A DNA stretch of 40,460 nt. Source: a virus. The stretch spans positions 1-40,460 of IMG/VR virus record IMGVR_UViG_3300047550_004626. The stretch is one strand, 5' to 3'. The notes under the pieces are model-generated. The model was not told the origin of the DNA and made no database searches. It saw only the letters and a list, made by a program, of their open reading frames with translations. Below, in pieces: positions 1 to 7,146 of this stretch; the stretch's first letter is position 1; every line of letters starts with the position of its first letter. A program made the translations under genes and the position numbers.

Positions 1-677
1 GTGGAAAGCAATCCGCTGAGGCTCCCAAGGCTTCTGGTTCCAAGAATTCAGGTGCTCAGTCGGCCGAGAAAGTCAAGAACACGGCACCTGATGGTAAGCT
101 GAATGCCGCAGAACCTACGGCGAAACAGAAGGGCTCGGAGCCTATGCCAAAGGGTCTGAAGGAGTCCGCTCTGGCGGCTCTGCTTGGCGAGGAATGCATG
201 TCCAGCTTCGATAAGCAATATGCGGATGATAATAAGAAGGCTCTGATTCAATTGATCACCGGTCAAGGCACCGAAGGCATTGATAAGAAACTTTTGACGC
301 AACTCAATAAGTTCATCTCTTCGTATAGTGCTGAGTTGAAGAAACATCTGGATCTGCCGGTTCTGGATGATAAGAAAAAAGAAGACGTCAAGGAATCACT
401 CAATCAACGAGTCAAGTCAGTTACGGAAGCCCGTGAGAAGGTATTCATGACTGATCTCGAAAATAAGTTTGGTTCTACAATTTCGCTCAATGGTCCTGGT
501 CCTGAACCCTTCTTGGTCATCACGGATCATGGTTATGATGGTTTCACATTCCATGGCTTCAAAGATGCTCAATCCGCCAAAGGATTCGTTCAAGCCGTCC
601 GGACGGTCTCTAAGGAAGTCGATTTCGTCGATGGTCCGGAAAACATCTATGGTCCGTTTCAGACCAAGAAGATCTAA
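1..677 (+). CDS. Phage protein of unknown function, 5' end outside window
   Basis: The reading frame is open from the left edge (first full codon at 3) to the stop at 675-677. A Met at 144 exists, but the 47 codons before it are stop-free and encode a Lys/Ala/Ser/Pro-rich linker, so the gene very likely begins upstream of the window. After the low-complexity linker comes a mostly helical charged segment, then a compact C-terminus rich in Gly/Phe/His (ITDHGYDGFTFHGF) that looks like a small folded domain. I do not recognise the family. It is followed closely by another unknown gene in the same direction, perhaps co-transcribed. Confidence 0.75.
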   Translation, partial: GKQSAEAPKASGSKNSGAQSAEKVKNTAPDGKLNAAEPTAKQKGSEPMPKGLKESALAALLGEECMSSFDKQYADDNKKALIQLITGQGTEGIDKKLLTQLNKFISSYSAELKKHLDLPVLDDKKKEDVKESLNQRVKSVTEAREKVFMTDLENKFGSTISLNGPGPEPFLVITDHGYDGFTFHGFKDAQSAKGFVQAVRTVSKEVDFVDGPENIYGPFQTKKI

Positions 678-688
678 TTTTTACTAAT

Positions 689-1267
689 ATGCCATCCTTT
701 TACTCCACCGTAAAAAAGACGCTTTTGAGTGAAGTGACTTCTGCAGAAGGAGAAGCCTTTGATAAATTCGATGAACTGTACTTGCAGAATCATCTGGATA
801 TTCTTACAAAGCTTGCCAATGGTGTGACCAAGGATGAGCTCGGCTTGGATGATTCGGCCAAGACCGAAGAGATCTTTCAGTTCTGGGATATGCATCAGAA
901 GCAGATCTCAGACCGTGTAAAAGGATCGAATCTTAAAGAAGGTCGTGGTTATGGCGGTTGGCTCTCTCCTTCTGGCAAGGAGACGTCAGTTTCTGGTCGC
1001 ATGGATCACGGACCGGTCGCGGAGAACATCCTTGGTGATGAATGGGAAGAACGTAAGGGCCAAGGGCTCGAAGCTGCGGAGATCCTCGGCAAGCGCGGTT
1101 ATGCGCGTCTGGTCCATGAACCCAATCGTACCTTTGTTGATATGGACACCAATGCCAAGTTGTCTCATCGTCAGCTGGCATATCTTAAGGATCTGGGCAT
1201 CGAGAACAATGTCGATGTGTTTCTGGATGTCGGACAAGGCAGATATCTCTATAAAGCTGGAGAATAG
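689..1267 (+). CDS. Conserved-looking phage protein of unknown function
   Basis: 192-residue protein beginning MPSFYSTVKK, 11 nt after the preceding stop, with no Shine-Dalgarno sequence. The N-terminal half is acidic and helical; a Gly-rich middle (EGRGYGGWLSPSGK) leads to a C-terminal segment with the pattern T-x-x-K-L-S-x-x-Q-L-x-x-L, seen in several phage proteins that end in a short beta hairpin. No catalytic motif or membrane segment is visible. It lies between a long unknown gene and two small paralogues, a position compatible with a virion or assembly role, but that is inference only. Confidence 0.8.
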   Translation: MPSFYSTVKKTLLSEVTSAEGEAFDKFDELYLQNHLDILTKLANGVTKDELGLDDSAKTEEIFQFWDMHQKQISDRVKGSNLKEGRGYGGWLSPSGKETSVSGRMDHGPVAENILGDEWEERKGQGLEAAEILGKRGYARLVHEPNRTFVDMDTNAKLSHRQLAYLKDLGIENNVDVFLDVGQGRYLYKAGE

Positions 1268-1275
1268 ATAATATC

Positions 1276-1569
1276 ATGCGAGCTATCAATGTCATCGGCA
1301 CGGAAGAGAATCTGGTAGCTAATACTAGCTCTGCAACTGCGACGAGTGTGCAGAATGCGATCCTACTTCGCATAATCCATGTAGATACGGCCAATAGAGA
1401 TTCGGCGAAGATATATCGCATCAACGCGGCGGGTACCGAACTAGGTTCATTCACGATCGATCATCTGAATACTCCAGTGTATCTTTTCAAAGATCCGAGT
1501 GATAAGATCTATGGTGTCGGCGCCGGATTAGCAGATATGTATGCCACACCTATCACTTTCATGTATTGA
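1276..1569 (+). CDS. Small paralogous protein A (MRAIN...ITFMY family)
   Basis: 97-residue, mostly beta-strand protein. It shares its N-terminus (MRAIN), an internal F-K-D-P-S-D motif and the terminal ITFMY with the next gene, so the two are tandem duplicates. Small proteins of this shape (an Ala/Thr/Val-rich beta fold with a K-D-P-x-D motif near the C-terminus) occur among virion-associated proteins of T4-like phages of aquatic bacteria; this link is from memory and untested. It starts at ATG 1276 with no Shine-Dalgarno sequence, 8 nt after the preceding stop. Confidence 0.8.
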   Translation: MRAINVIGTEENLVANTSSATATSVQNAILLRIIHVDTANRDSAKIYRINAAGTELGSFTIDHLNTPVYLFKDPSDKIYGVGAGLADMYATPITFMY

Positions 1570-1577
1570 GATAAATA
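1570..1577 (+). promoter_or_regulatory. T4-type late promoter element, variant GATAAATA
   Basis: GATAAATA differs from the T4 late consensus TATAAATA at the first base. It sits between the two paralogues, and its last base is 6 nt before the ATG at 1584, so a transcript started here would have almost no leader. Confidence 0.45.
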
Positions 1578-1583
1578 ACAAAT

Positions 1584-1835
1584 ATGCGCGCAATCAATCT
1601 TTTAGCCCCTGAGGTTTCATTGACATCCGCAACGGATGTGTCCAGTGCTTTGCTTGTCCGATGTGTCACTACACTCTCGGCTGGTACTATCGTAACTCGT
1701 AAGACTGTCGGTAATGTAATCATCGGATCATGCACGGTCATTCCAACTGAACCGACTTATATTTTCAAAGATCCTTCCGATACACTTACATCAGCAGGTG
1801 CTTGTTCCGGATCATCGATTACTTTCATGTATTAA
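1584..1835 (+). CDS. Small paralogous protein B (MRAIN...ITFMY family)
   Basis: 83-residue paralogue of the preceding gene: same MRAIN start, same Y-x-F-K-D-P-S-D motif and same ITFMY end, with a divergent middle and a shorter linker. It contains four Cys that the neighbour lacks. The conserved ends and variable middle suggest a small beta-sandwich whose exposed part has diverged. A late promoter variant directly precedes it, which favours expression with structural genes. The exact function is unknown. Confidence 0.8.
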   Translation: MRAINLLAPEVSLTSATDVSSALLVRCVTTLSAGTIVTRKTVGNVIIGSCTVIPTEPTYIFKDPSDTLTSAGACSGSSITFMY

Positions 1836-1839
1836 AGGT

Positions 1840-1847
1840 AATAAATA
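1840..1847 (+). promoter_or_regulatory. T4-type late promoter element, variant AATAAATA
   Basis: AATAAATACC immediately follows the stop of the preceding gene and ends 9 nt before the ATG at 1857. It is one mismatch from TATAAATA. Confidence 0.45.
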
Positions 1848-1856
1848 CCTTTTGTT

Positions 1857-2228
1857 ATGATGAGAGTATTTGATAAACTGAATGATACCAATTTTAGGGA
1901 CTTTGCTATACGGAATTATGATAATCCGCATTGTCTATCAATTCAAGAATTTGATGAAGACATTGCCAGATTCAAGTATATTAAGCGTCTCTTAAAAAAG
2001 TATCAAGAGACCGGTGAAATCAAAGAGCGATTAGTGTTAAATCATTTGATTGTTCTGTATAATGTGTTTCCAATACAGATCGCAAATAGAATGCTAATGT
2101 TAAAAATGGAAAAAGAACTTTGGCCGGCATTGAAATCATTTTTGATATTCTTGTCGTATTTGCCAGATGGTATGATGATGGATGTAACGGCCGATATGTT
2201 TATAGCTAAGAAATTGCAAAGCATCTGA
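1857..2228 (+). CDS. Conserved T4-like phage protein of unknown function
   Basis: 123 residues. The layout I recognise from T4-like phages of marine and freshwater bacteria is visible: F-R-x-F-A-x-x-x-Y-x-N-P near the N-terminus, a central F-K-Y-I-K-R-L-x-x-K-Y-x-x-T-G-E-x-x-E-R-L-x-L-N-H-L segment, then a hydrophobic W-P-A-L-K-S-F-L-x-F-L region and a D-V-T-A-D tail. The role is not known to me. Two adjacent ATGs exist (1857 and 1860); the first is used here. The stop TGA overlaps the next ATG by one base, implying translational coupling. Confidence 0.85.
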   Translation: MMRVFDKLNDTNFRDFAIRNYDNPHCLSIQEFDEDIARFKYIKRLLKKYQETGEIKERLVLNHLIVLYNVFPIQIANRMLMLKMEKELWPALKSFLIFLSYLPDGMMMDVTADMFIAKKLQSI

Positions 2229-2395
2229 TGAAATCACTTAGAGACATATTTCCAATTCGTGAAGATGTAGGAACCGGTGCAATCTCTGGTGGCAGTCATG
2301 ATCTTGGTACCGGTGCTATTCAAAACTTTGATCCGGTCATTTCCTTTCAAGTTAGAAATCCTAAAAAGAAAAAACGTATAAATAAGAACAAATGA
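2228..2395 (+). CDS. Small coupled phage protein, 55 aa
   Basis: ATG at 2228 overlaps the preceding TGA, and the TGA at 2393-2395 overlaps the next ATG (2392), so three genes are translationally coupled. The 55-residue product begins MKSLRDIFPI, has two G-T-G-A-I repeats (VGTGAISGG and LGTGAIQNF) and ends in a Lys/Arg-rich tail (NPKKKKRINKNK). The basic tail could bind nucleic acid or a capsid/scaffold surface. Tight coupling on both sides is the main support for its reality. Confidence 0.7.
   Translation: MKSLRDIFPIREDVGTGAISGGSHDLGTGAIQNFDPVISFQVRNPKKKKRINKNK
2377..2384 (+). promoter_or_regulatory. T4-type late promoter, perfect TATAAATA
   Basis: A perfect TATAAATA followed by AG lies inside the 3' end of the 55-aa gene and ends 7 nt before the ATG at 2392. 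Confidence 0.55.
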
Positions 2396-2745
2396 AAACA
2401 TCTACTTTCAAATCAATTTGCGAATCCGCCAAACGCGTAATGCTCGGTGAAGCTGAAGCCCCAGTGGCTCCTGAAGCCGAAGCACCTGTAGCCCCTGAAG
2501 CTGATGCGGCTCCTACTCCTGAAGCCCCTGAAGCCCCTGAAGCTGAAGAGTCTGAAGAAGCTCCTAAGGCTTCGAAAGGTGGTAAGCCTAAGTATGTGGC
2601 TCAGTGCTCCAAGGATGGGGAGGACACGGTACTTTTGCTCTCCAAAGAAGATCTTGAAACTCTGATTCATGAGCAGGGCGCCAAGTGCATTGTTAAGCTA
2701 TATGAACTTGGCAAAGAAGCCAAGGTCCCTGAAGTCAAAGTTTAA
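2392..2745 (+). CDS. Ala/Pro/Glu-repeat protein, possible head-core or scaffold-type protein
   Basis: 117 residues. A short amphipathic N-terminus (MKTSTFKSICESAKRVML) is followed by a low-complexity A-P-E repeat at about residues 20-58 (EAEAPVAP units) and then a folded-looking 55-residue C-terminus with K-Y-V-A-Q-C-S and a helix-rich end. Acidic Ala/Glu repeats recall the small prohead-core proteins of T4-like phages, but no specific family is recognised. It is preceded by a perfect late promoter and followed by a strong terminator, so it ends a transcription unit. Confidence 0.8.
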   Translation: MKTSTFKSICESAKRVMLGEAEAPVAPEAEAPVAPEADAAPTPEAPEAPEAEESEEAPKASKGGKPKYVAQCSKDGEDTVLLLSKEDLETLIHEQGAKCIVKLYELGKEAKVPEVKV

Positions 2746-2771
2746 TCGATATTTAGCGCAAATCCTTTCTC

Positions 2772-2805
2772 AAAATGCACAGATTAACGTCTGTGCATTT
2801 TTTTT
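2772..2805 (+). terminator. Rho-independent terminator
   Basis: A perfect 12-bp stem (AAAATGCACAGA / TCTGTGCATTTT) with a TTAACG loop is followed by a T tract. It separates the late-type small genes from the nrd region. Confidence 0.92.
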
Positions 2806-2806
2806 G

Positions 2807-2835
2807 TTTACTCCTGAAACTTCTTATAGTATAAA
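2807..2835 (+). promoter_or_regulatory. Sigma70-like promoter of the nrd genes
   Basis: TTTACT (2807-2812), 17-nt spacer, TATAAA (2830-2835), directly after the terminator and 21 nt before the nrdB ATG. It resembles the other TTTAC(A/T) promoters in this window. The string TATAAATG also partly matches the late element, so the timing is uncertain. Confidence 0.6.
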
Positions 2836-2856
2836 TGGTGATAGTACAAAACTATT

Positions 2857-3834
2857 ATGTCTATCTTCGAAGAACAAATCTCTCGCAAACCAGATCGTTA
2901 TCCATGGACCAAAGAATTCATTGACGCCATGCATAATGGGTTTTGGACGGACAAAGAATTTAACTTTCAATCGGATATTCAAGATTTCAAGGTAAATCTA
3001 AATCCACAAGAACGAGAAATGATCACACGATCATTATCCGCGATTGCACAGATTGAGGTTGCCGTCAAGACATTCTGGGCCAAGGTCGGCGAGAATCTTC
3101 CACATCCTTCTATAACCGATCTAGGTTATGTGATGGCTAACGTTGAAGTCATTCATAATAATGCTTATGAACGTTTGCTCAAGGTGCTTGATATGGAACA
3201 TATCTTTGAGGAGAATCTGAAGCTCGATGTGATTCAGAATCGTGTGAAGTACCTACGCAAGTATCTGAAACGGCATTACAAAGATGCACAAAAACAATAT
3301 GTGTATTCGCTGATTCTCTTTACGTTATATGTTGAGAATGTGAGTCTGTTCTCTCAGTTCTATACGATCAACTACTTCAATCGTTTTAGGAACATGCTCA
3401 AGGATACGGCACAGCAGGTTGCATATACCTCACGTGAGGAATTGGTTCATGCTTTGTGTGGAATAAAGCTTATCAATACGATTCGTGAAGAGCATCCGGA
3501 ACTCTTTGATGAAGAACTCACGGAGCGGATTCGTTCGGAATGCATTGAAGCATATGAAGCCGAAGCCAAGATTATTGATTGGTCTATCAATGGTTATGCA
3601 TCTGAACATTTGACATCTGATATTGCCAAGGCTTTTATCAAAGAGCGTTTGAATGATTCTCTGATTCAAATCGGCATCAAGCCAGTGTTTGACGATATAG
3701 ATAAAGAAGCAATAGAAAAGACTATCTGGTTTTCCGAAGATGTGCTTGGAAATACGGCCACGGACTTTTTCAAGTCAAGGCCCGTGGAATATTCCAAATC
3801 AGATAAATCTTATGGAGAAGAAGATCTATTTTAA
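2857..3834 (+). CDS. nrdB: Ribonucleotide reductase class I, small (R2) subunit
   Basis: 325 residues, the usual R2 length. It holds the di-metal site and tyrosyl radical that start nucleotide reduction in the R1 subunit, supplying dNTPs for phage DNA synthesis. Visible ligands: E67 (AQIEVAVK), E97 and H100 with the radical Tyr at Y104 (E-V-I-H-N-N-A-Y), a Glu in L-Y-V-E-N-V-S-L, and E-x-x-H in SREELVHAL. The C-terminal tail (GEEDLF) is the expected R1-docking peptide. Start ATG 2857 has no Shine-Dalgarno sequence. The nrdA gene follows after 2 nt. Confidence 0.97.
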   Translation: MSIFEEQISRKPDRYPWTKEFIDAMHNGFWTDKEFNFQSDIQDFKVNLNPQEREMITRSLSAIAQIEVAVKTFWAKVGENLPHPSITDLGYVMANVEVIHNNAYERLLKVLDMEHIFEENLKLDVIQNRVKYLRKYLKRHYKDAQKQYVYSLILFTLYVENVSLFSQFYTINYFNRFRNMLKDTAQQVAYTSREELVHALCGIKLINTIREEHPELFDEELTERIRSECIEAYEAEAKIIDWSINGYASEHLTSDIAKAFIKERLNDSLIQIGIKPVFDDIDKEAIEKTIWFSEDVLGNTATDFFKSRPVEYSKSDKSYGEEDLF

Positions 3835-3836
3835 TT

Positions 3837-5489
3837 ATGCAGGCAAAACCTTATTATTGGCTGAATTCGGAATCTGAATTGTTTTTGGAAAGAGGGTATC
3901 TGGAGAATGGACAGACGGCCAAACAACGTATTCATCAAATTGCATTGGCCGCCGAGAAGATCTTGAAATCCGACGGCTTTGCCGAGAAATTCGAGAAATA
4001 CATGGCTCTGGGATGGTATTCTTTATCGTCTCCGATCTGGGCAAACTTTGGCACTAATCGTGGATTGCCTATCTCGTGCTTTGGTTCATATATCGATGAC
4101 ACAATGGATTCCATTCTGGGCAAGACCGCCGAGGTTGGAATGATGACCAAGATGGGCGGAGGAACTTCGGCTTATTTTGGTGCTCTTCGCAAACGCGGAG
4201 CCAAGATTGGCACAGGTGGAGAATCCAATGGGCCAATTCATTTCATGGAGCTTTTTGAGACCATGACTAATGTGATTTCTCAATCCAATGTCAGACGGGG
4301 TTCATTTGCCGCATATCTTCCGATCGATCATGCGGATATTCTTGAATTCCTGCAGATTCGAGATGATGGCAATCCTATTCAGCATATTTCCCTTGGAGTC
4401 ACGGTTCCAGACAAATGGATGAAGTCCATGATTGATGGAGATAAAGATAAACGTAAAGTCTGGGGCAAGGTACTTCAGAAGCGCTTTGAATCTGGCTATC
4501 CATACATCTTTTTCTCGGATACGGTGAACAAAGGGGCTCCCAAGGTGTATAAGGACAAAGAGATGAAGATCTATGCATCTAATCTGTGCAGCGAGATCGC
4601 CCTCTCCTCCTCTCCAGATGAATCATTCGTATGCAACCTTTCATCCATGAATCTGCTGCACTATGATGAATGGAAGAGCACGGACGCGGTTCAGACGCTT
4701 ACCATGTTCCTAGATGCGGTCATGACGGAGTTTATTGATAAGACCGAGGGAGTTTCATACATGGAAGCCCCTCGTAAGTTTGCTATGAATCAGCGGGCGC
4801 TTGGTATCGGAGTCCTTGGATGGCATTCATATCTTCAATCCAAGCTTATTCCATTCGAGTCTATGGAAGCCAAGTTGCTCAATGTGCAGATTCATAAGTG
4901 CATTCATGAGAAGGCCGAAGAGGCTACCAAAGCTTTGGCCGTTATGCTTGGAGAACCGGCCTTGCTGAAAGGTACTGGCCGCCGGAATGTGACTCTGATG
5001 GCGATTGCTCCGACCACTTCTTCGTCATTCATTCTTGGTCAGGTATCTCCATCCGTTGAGCCTTTGAATTCGAATTACTTTGTCAAAGATCTGGCCAAGG
5101 GTAAGTTCACATATAAGAATCCTTTTCTGGCCTGTGTGCTTGAAGGTCATAAGAAAAATGATCGTGAAACATGGAATTCAATTCTGACCAAGGGTGGTTC
5201 GGTTCAGCATCTGAAATTCTTGACTCAACAAGAAAAAGATGTATTCAAGACATTTGGTGAGATCTCTCAGAAAGAGATTATCATTCAGGCCGCGGCTCGT
5301 CAAAAATATGTTGATCAGGCACAGTCGATCAATCTTATGATTCATCCAAAGACTCCGGTTAAGGATGTAAATCAGCTGCTCATCTTTGCTTGGGAGCAAG
5401 GAGTAAAGACACTGTATTATCAAAGAGGTACAAATCCTGCACAGGAACTATCTCGCAATCTATTAACCTGTGCATCCTGCGAAGCATGA
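3837..5489 (+). CDS. nrdA: Ribonucleotide reductase class I, large (R1) subunit
   Basis: 550 residues; catalyses reduction of ribonucleoside diphosphates. Active-site residues are visible: C81 (PISCFG), N249-L-C251-S-E253, C266 (VCNLSS), the paired tyrosines in K-T-L-Y-Y-Q, and a C-terminal redox C545-A-S-C548. It is much shorter than the E. coli NrdA of about 760 residues because the N-terminal ATP-cone is absent, so overall activity is probably not shut down by dATP. It lies 2 nt after nrdB, and its stop overlaps the start of a small zinc-ribbon gene (ATGA). Confidence 0.97.
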   Translation: MQAKPYYWLNSESELFLERGYLENGQTAKQRIHQIALAAEKILKSDGFAEKFEKYMALGWYSLSSPIWANFGTNRGLPISCFGSYIDDTMDSILGKTAEVGMMTKMGGGTSAYFGALRKRGAKIGTGGESNGPIHFMELFETMTNVISQSNVRRGSFAAYLPIDHADILEFLQIRDDGNPIQHISLGVTVPDKWMKSMIDGDKDKRKVWGKVLQKRFESGYPYIFFSDTVNKGAPKVYKDKEMKIYASNLCSEIALSSSPDESFVCNLSSMNLLHYDEWKSTDAVQTLTMFLDAVMTEFIDKTEGVSYMEAPRKFAMNQRALGIGVLGWHSYLQSKLIPFESMEAKLLNVQIHKCIHEKAEEATKALAVMLGEPALLKGTGRRNVTLMAIAPTTSSSFILGQVSPSVEPLNSNYFVKDLAKGKFTYKNPFLACVLEGHKKNDRETWNSILTKGGSVQHLKFLTQQEKDVFKTFGEISQKEIIIQAAARQKYVDQAQSINLMIHPKTPVKDVNQLLIFAWEQGVKTLYYQRGTNPAQELSRNLLTCASCEA

Positions 5490-5656
5490 AATCAGACTTT
5501 TATTGTTCTCACTGTGAGATCTCGTACTTTGTCCGTTGGAATCCAATGGACTTTGATGATGGCGGTCATGATCTTCTCGATGAAGAAATTGAGAATAAGG
5601 AAGAATCGTGGCCTATGTACTGTCCATTCTGTGCTTCAATAGCTGATGAGGAATAG
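5486..5656 (+). CDS. Small zinc-ribbon protein coupled to nrdA
   Basis: The start is taken at ATG 5486, which overlaps the nrdA stop (ATGA), giving 56 residues. An upstream extension of the same frame would lie wholly inside nrdA and is not believed. The sequence is C-S-H-C near the N-terminus (residues 7-10) and C-P-F-C near the C-terminus, with an acidic middle: a four-Cys zinc ribbon. A role in redox or in binding the reductase is possible from position only. Confidence 0.75.
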   Translation: MKSDFYCSHCEISYFVRWNPMDFDDGGHDLLDEEIENKEESWPMYCPFCASIADEE

Positions 5657-5671
5657 AGTATACATATATTC

Positions 5672-6115
5672 ATGGCATTGAATCCATGGATATATCAAGG
5701 CAAAGAGTTTGTCCTTCCGGAAGGATCTGATCCATCTACAATTCAAGGATTTGTGTATTGCCTGACCAATCGAGTAACCGGTCGTAAGTACTTGGGAAAG
5801 AAGTTTTTCTGGTCCGCGAAATCCAAACAGGTCAAAGGTAAACGAAAGAAGTTCAAGGTGGAGTCGGACTGGAAAGAATATGCCGGATCATCCGAGTACG
5901 TTCAGCAGTCCATCAAGGAGCATGGAGAGAATGCCTTTGATCGTGAGATCCTTCATATCTGTGCTTCGAAGGCCGAGTGCACCTATTGGGAGACATACGA
6001 GATTTTCTCTCGTCATTGCCTTCTGAAGCCCGATGAGTACTTCAATGAATGGGTTTCTGGCCGTGTTCGCAGGGCTCATCTTAGAGCTCTAATCGAGACT
6101 CGTATAAGCCCATGA
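5672..6115 (+). CDS. GIY-YIG family endonuclease-like protein
   Basis: 147 residues. The N-terminal half carries a GIY-YIG-type core: G-F-V-Y (in place of GIY), about ten residues later K-Y-L-G (in place of YIG), then the conserved Y-A-G-S-S, a G-E-N-A-F-D-R-E-I-L strand and a Glu-rich E-C-T-Y-W-E-T-Y-E helix that would supply the catalytic Glu. This matches the short Seg-like proteins common in T4-like phages. No separate DNA-binding domain is present, so it may be a nicking or repair enzyme or a degenerate homing endonuclease rather than an active mobile element. Confidence 0.8.
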   Translation: MALNPWIYQGKEFVLPEGSDPSTIQGFVYCLTNRVTGRKYLGKKFFWSAKSKQVKGKRKKFKVESDWKEYAGSSEYVQQSIKEHGENAFDREILHICASKAECTYWETYEIFSRHCLLKPDEYFNEWVSGRVRRAHLRALIETRISP

Positions 6116-6145
6116 TAATCAATATGATTTTCTAGTGTTTTTTTA

Positions 6146-6173
6146 TTTACAAATGAAAGCTTTGAAGTAATAT
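6146..6173 (+). promoter_or_regulatory. Sigma70-like early promoter
   Basis: TTTACA (6146-6151), 16-nt spacer, TAATAT (6168-6173). The downstream sequence TCTCAGAATGAA and an AAGYAATTAA block are shared with the promoter at 11476. The ATG at 6184 in this copy is followed at once by a stop (ATG AAA TAA), so the shared block is promoter/leader sequence, not a gene start. It would serve the 56-aa gene at 6237. Confidence 0.6.
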
Positions 6174-6236
6174 ATTCTCAGAATGAAATAAGCAATTAAA
6201 GCTCGCCAGAGCTTAATTTTAAGACTCATGTAATTT

Positions 6237-6407
6237 ATGAAAAACAAAAAATCATTCACGCGCGAAGCGTACGATTCGATTCGTAAACCAATGCCTCCAT
6301 CTGGTCATGCACATCCATCAAGGGATGAATATATTCGGAAGCCTAAGTATAAAAAGTCATACGATGATATCATCGATGATGACAATGACTATGACGAACA
6401 GGAATAA
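6237..6407 (+). CDS. Small charged phage protein, 56 aa
   Basis: ATG 6237, 56 residues beginning MKNKKSFTRE and ending in a strongly acidic run (DDIIDDDNDYDEQE). The N-terminal two thirds are basic with Tyr and Pro. This charge-split layout is common in small early takeover or nucleoid-binding proteins of phages, but no family is recognised. It follows an early promoter with a leader of roughly 60 nt. Next gene 19 nt downstream. Confidence 0.65.
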   Translation: MKNKKSFTREAYDSIRKPMPPSGHAHPSRDEYIRKPKYKKSYDDIIDDDNDYDEQE

Positions 6408-6426
6408 TTCACATCACATATAAATT

Positions 6427-7128
6427 ATGCCAACACACGCATTTGGAAATCCGCTGCCACAACAACCTCGTAAACCTATTTCGGTCATGACTCTGGTTCC
6501 ATCTGGAGATCAGGTTCATTCACAGTTTGCTTACTATCTGGCCATGGCTTCATCGACACTCGTAGCCAATGGCATTGGAGTGGCATCGACCTTTGAGACT
6601 TCATCGGTCATTACAATTGCCCGGCGAAATCTTGTAGGCCATTTTCTAAGGTCAAATTGCGATTTTGCATGGTGGATTGATTCGGACATGGCATTTCCTC
6701 CAGATGCCGGCATAAAGCTTTTGAATCGCGGAGTGCCTATTGTCGGAGCCAATTATCGAAAAAGGTATTTTCCAAATCCTCATTTCACGGCCATGAATGG
6801 GCAACCGGGTTCTACGACTGAATTCAAAACCACAGAAGATTCTCCTCCTCTCGAGAAAGTCGATTGTTTGCCGCAAGGCATGATGATGGTTCATCGCTCT
6901 GTGTATGAGAAGGTACCAGCTCCTCATTACATTTTCGAATATTCAAACAATCATCAGGTTGAAATCGGCGAGGACTATTATTTTTGTGACAAGGCTCGCA
7001 AGAACGGTTTTGATATCTGGTGCGATCATGATCTCTCTAAACAGGTTGCTCATATTGGAATCTTCAACTATAATTGGAATTTAGATTCTGCCGTGCAAGC
7101 CGTGAAGGATGGAATCATCAAGGTGTGA
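6427..7128 (+). CDS. Glycosyltransferase-like protein (GT-A fold)
   Basis: 233 residues. It shows a GT-A type layout: an N-terminal strand (ISVMTLVPSG), a helix with A-R-R-N-L-V, then F-A-W-W-I-D85-S-D87-M-A-F, the DxD motif that binds the metal and nucleotide-sugar. Later come V-G-A-N-Y-R-K-R, G-M-M-M-V-H-R, an acidic acceptor-side motif G-E-D-Y-Y-F and a final H-x-G. Similar proteins are frequent in large tailed phages and may glycosylate phage DNA, virion protein or host surface sugars. The substrate cannot be told from the sequence. The early-region location favours DNA or a host target. Confidence 0.82.
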   Translation: MPTHAFGNPLPQQPRKPISVMTLVPSGDQVHSQFAYYLAMASSTLVANGIGVASTFETSSVITIARRNLVGHFLRSNCDFAWWIDSDMAFPPDAGIKLLNRGVPIVGANYRKRYFPNPHFTAMNGQPGSTTEFKTTEDSPPLEKVDCLPQGMMMVHRSVYEKVPAPHYIFEYSNNHQVEIGEDYYFCDKARKNGFDIWCDHDLSKQVAHIGIFNYNWNLDSAVQAVKDGIIKV

Positions 7129-7146
7129 TAGTTTGGTACTTATATT

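Noticed and set aside
1-347. Minus-strand frame 48-347 and other long antisense frames in this region
   Set aside because: They are shadows of the plus-strand genes, with improbable composition and no start context.
933-1454. Overlapping plus and minus frames within the 689-1267 and 1276-1569 genes
   Set aside because: Out-of-frame translations with no recognisable pattern, while the main frames form a continuous operon.
5390-5485. Longer start for the zinc-ribbon gene after nrdA
   Set aside because: It would overlap nrdA by about 100 nt; the ATGA coupling at 5486 is far more natural.
5672-6115. GIY-YIG gene as an active homing element inserted in the nrd region
   Set aside because: It does not interrupt a gene or intron and lacks a DNA-binding domain, so it is treated as a resident phage gene.
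6419-6426. TATAAATT directly before the ATG at 6427 as a late promoter
   Set aside because: There is no space between element and ATG, and the gene lies in an early region; coincidental AT-rich start context is more likely.
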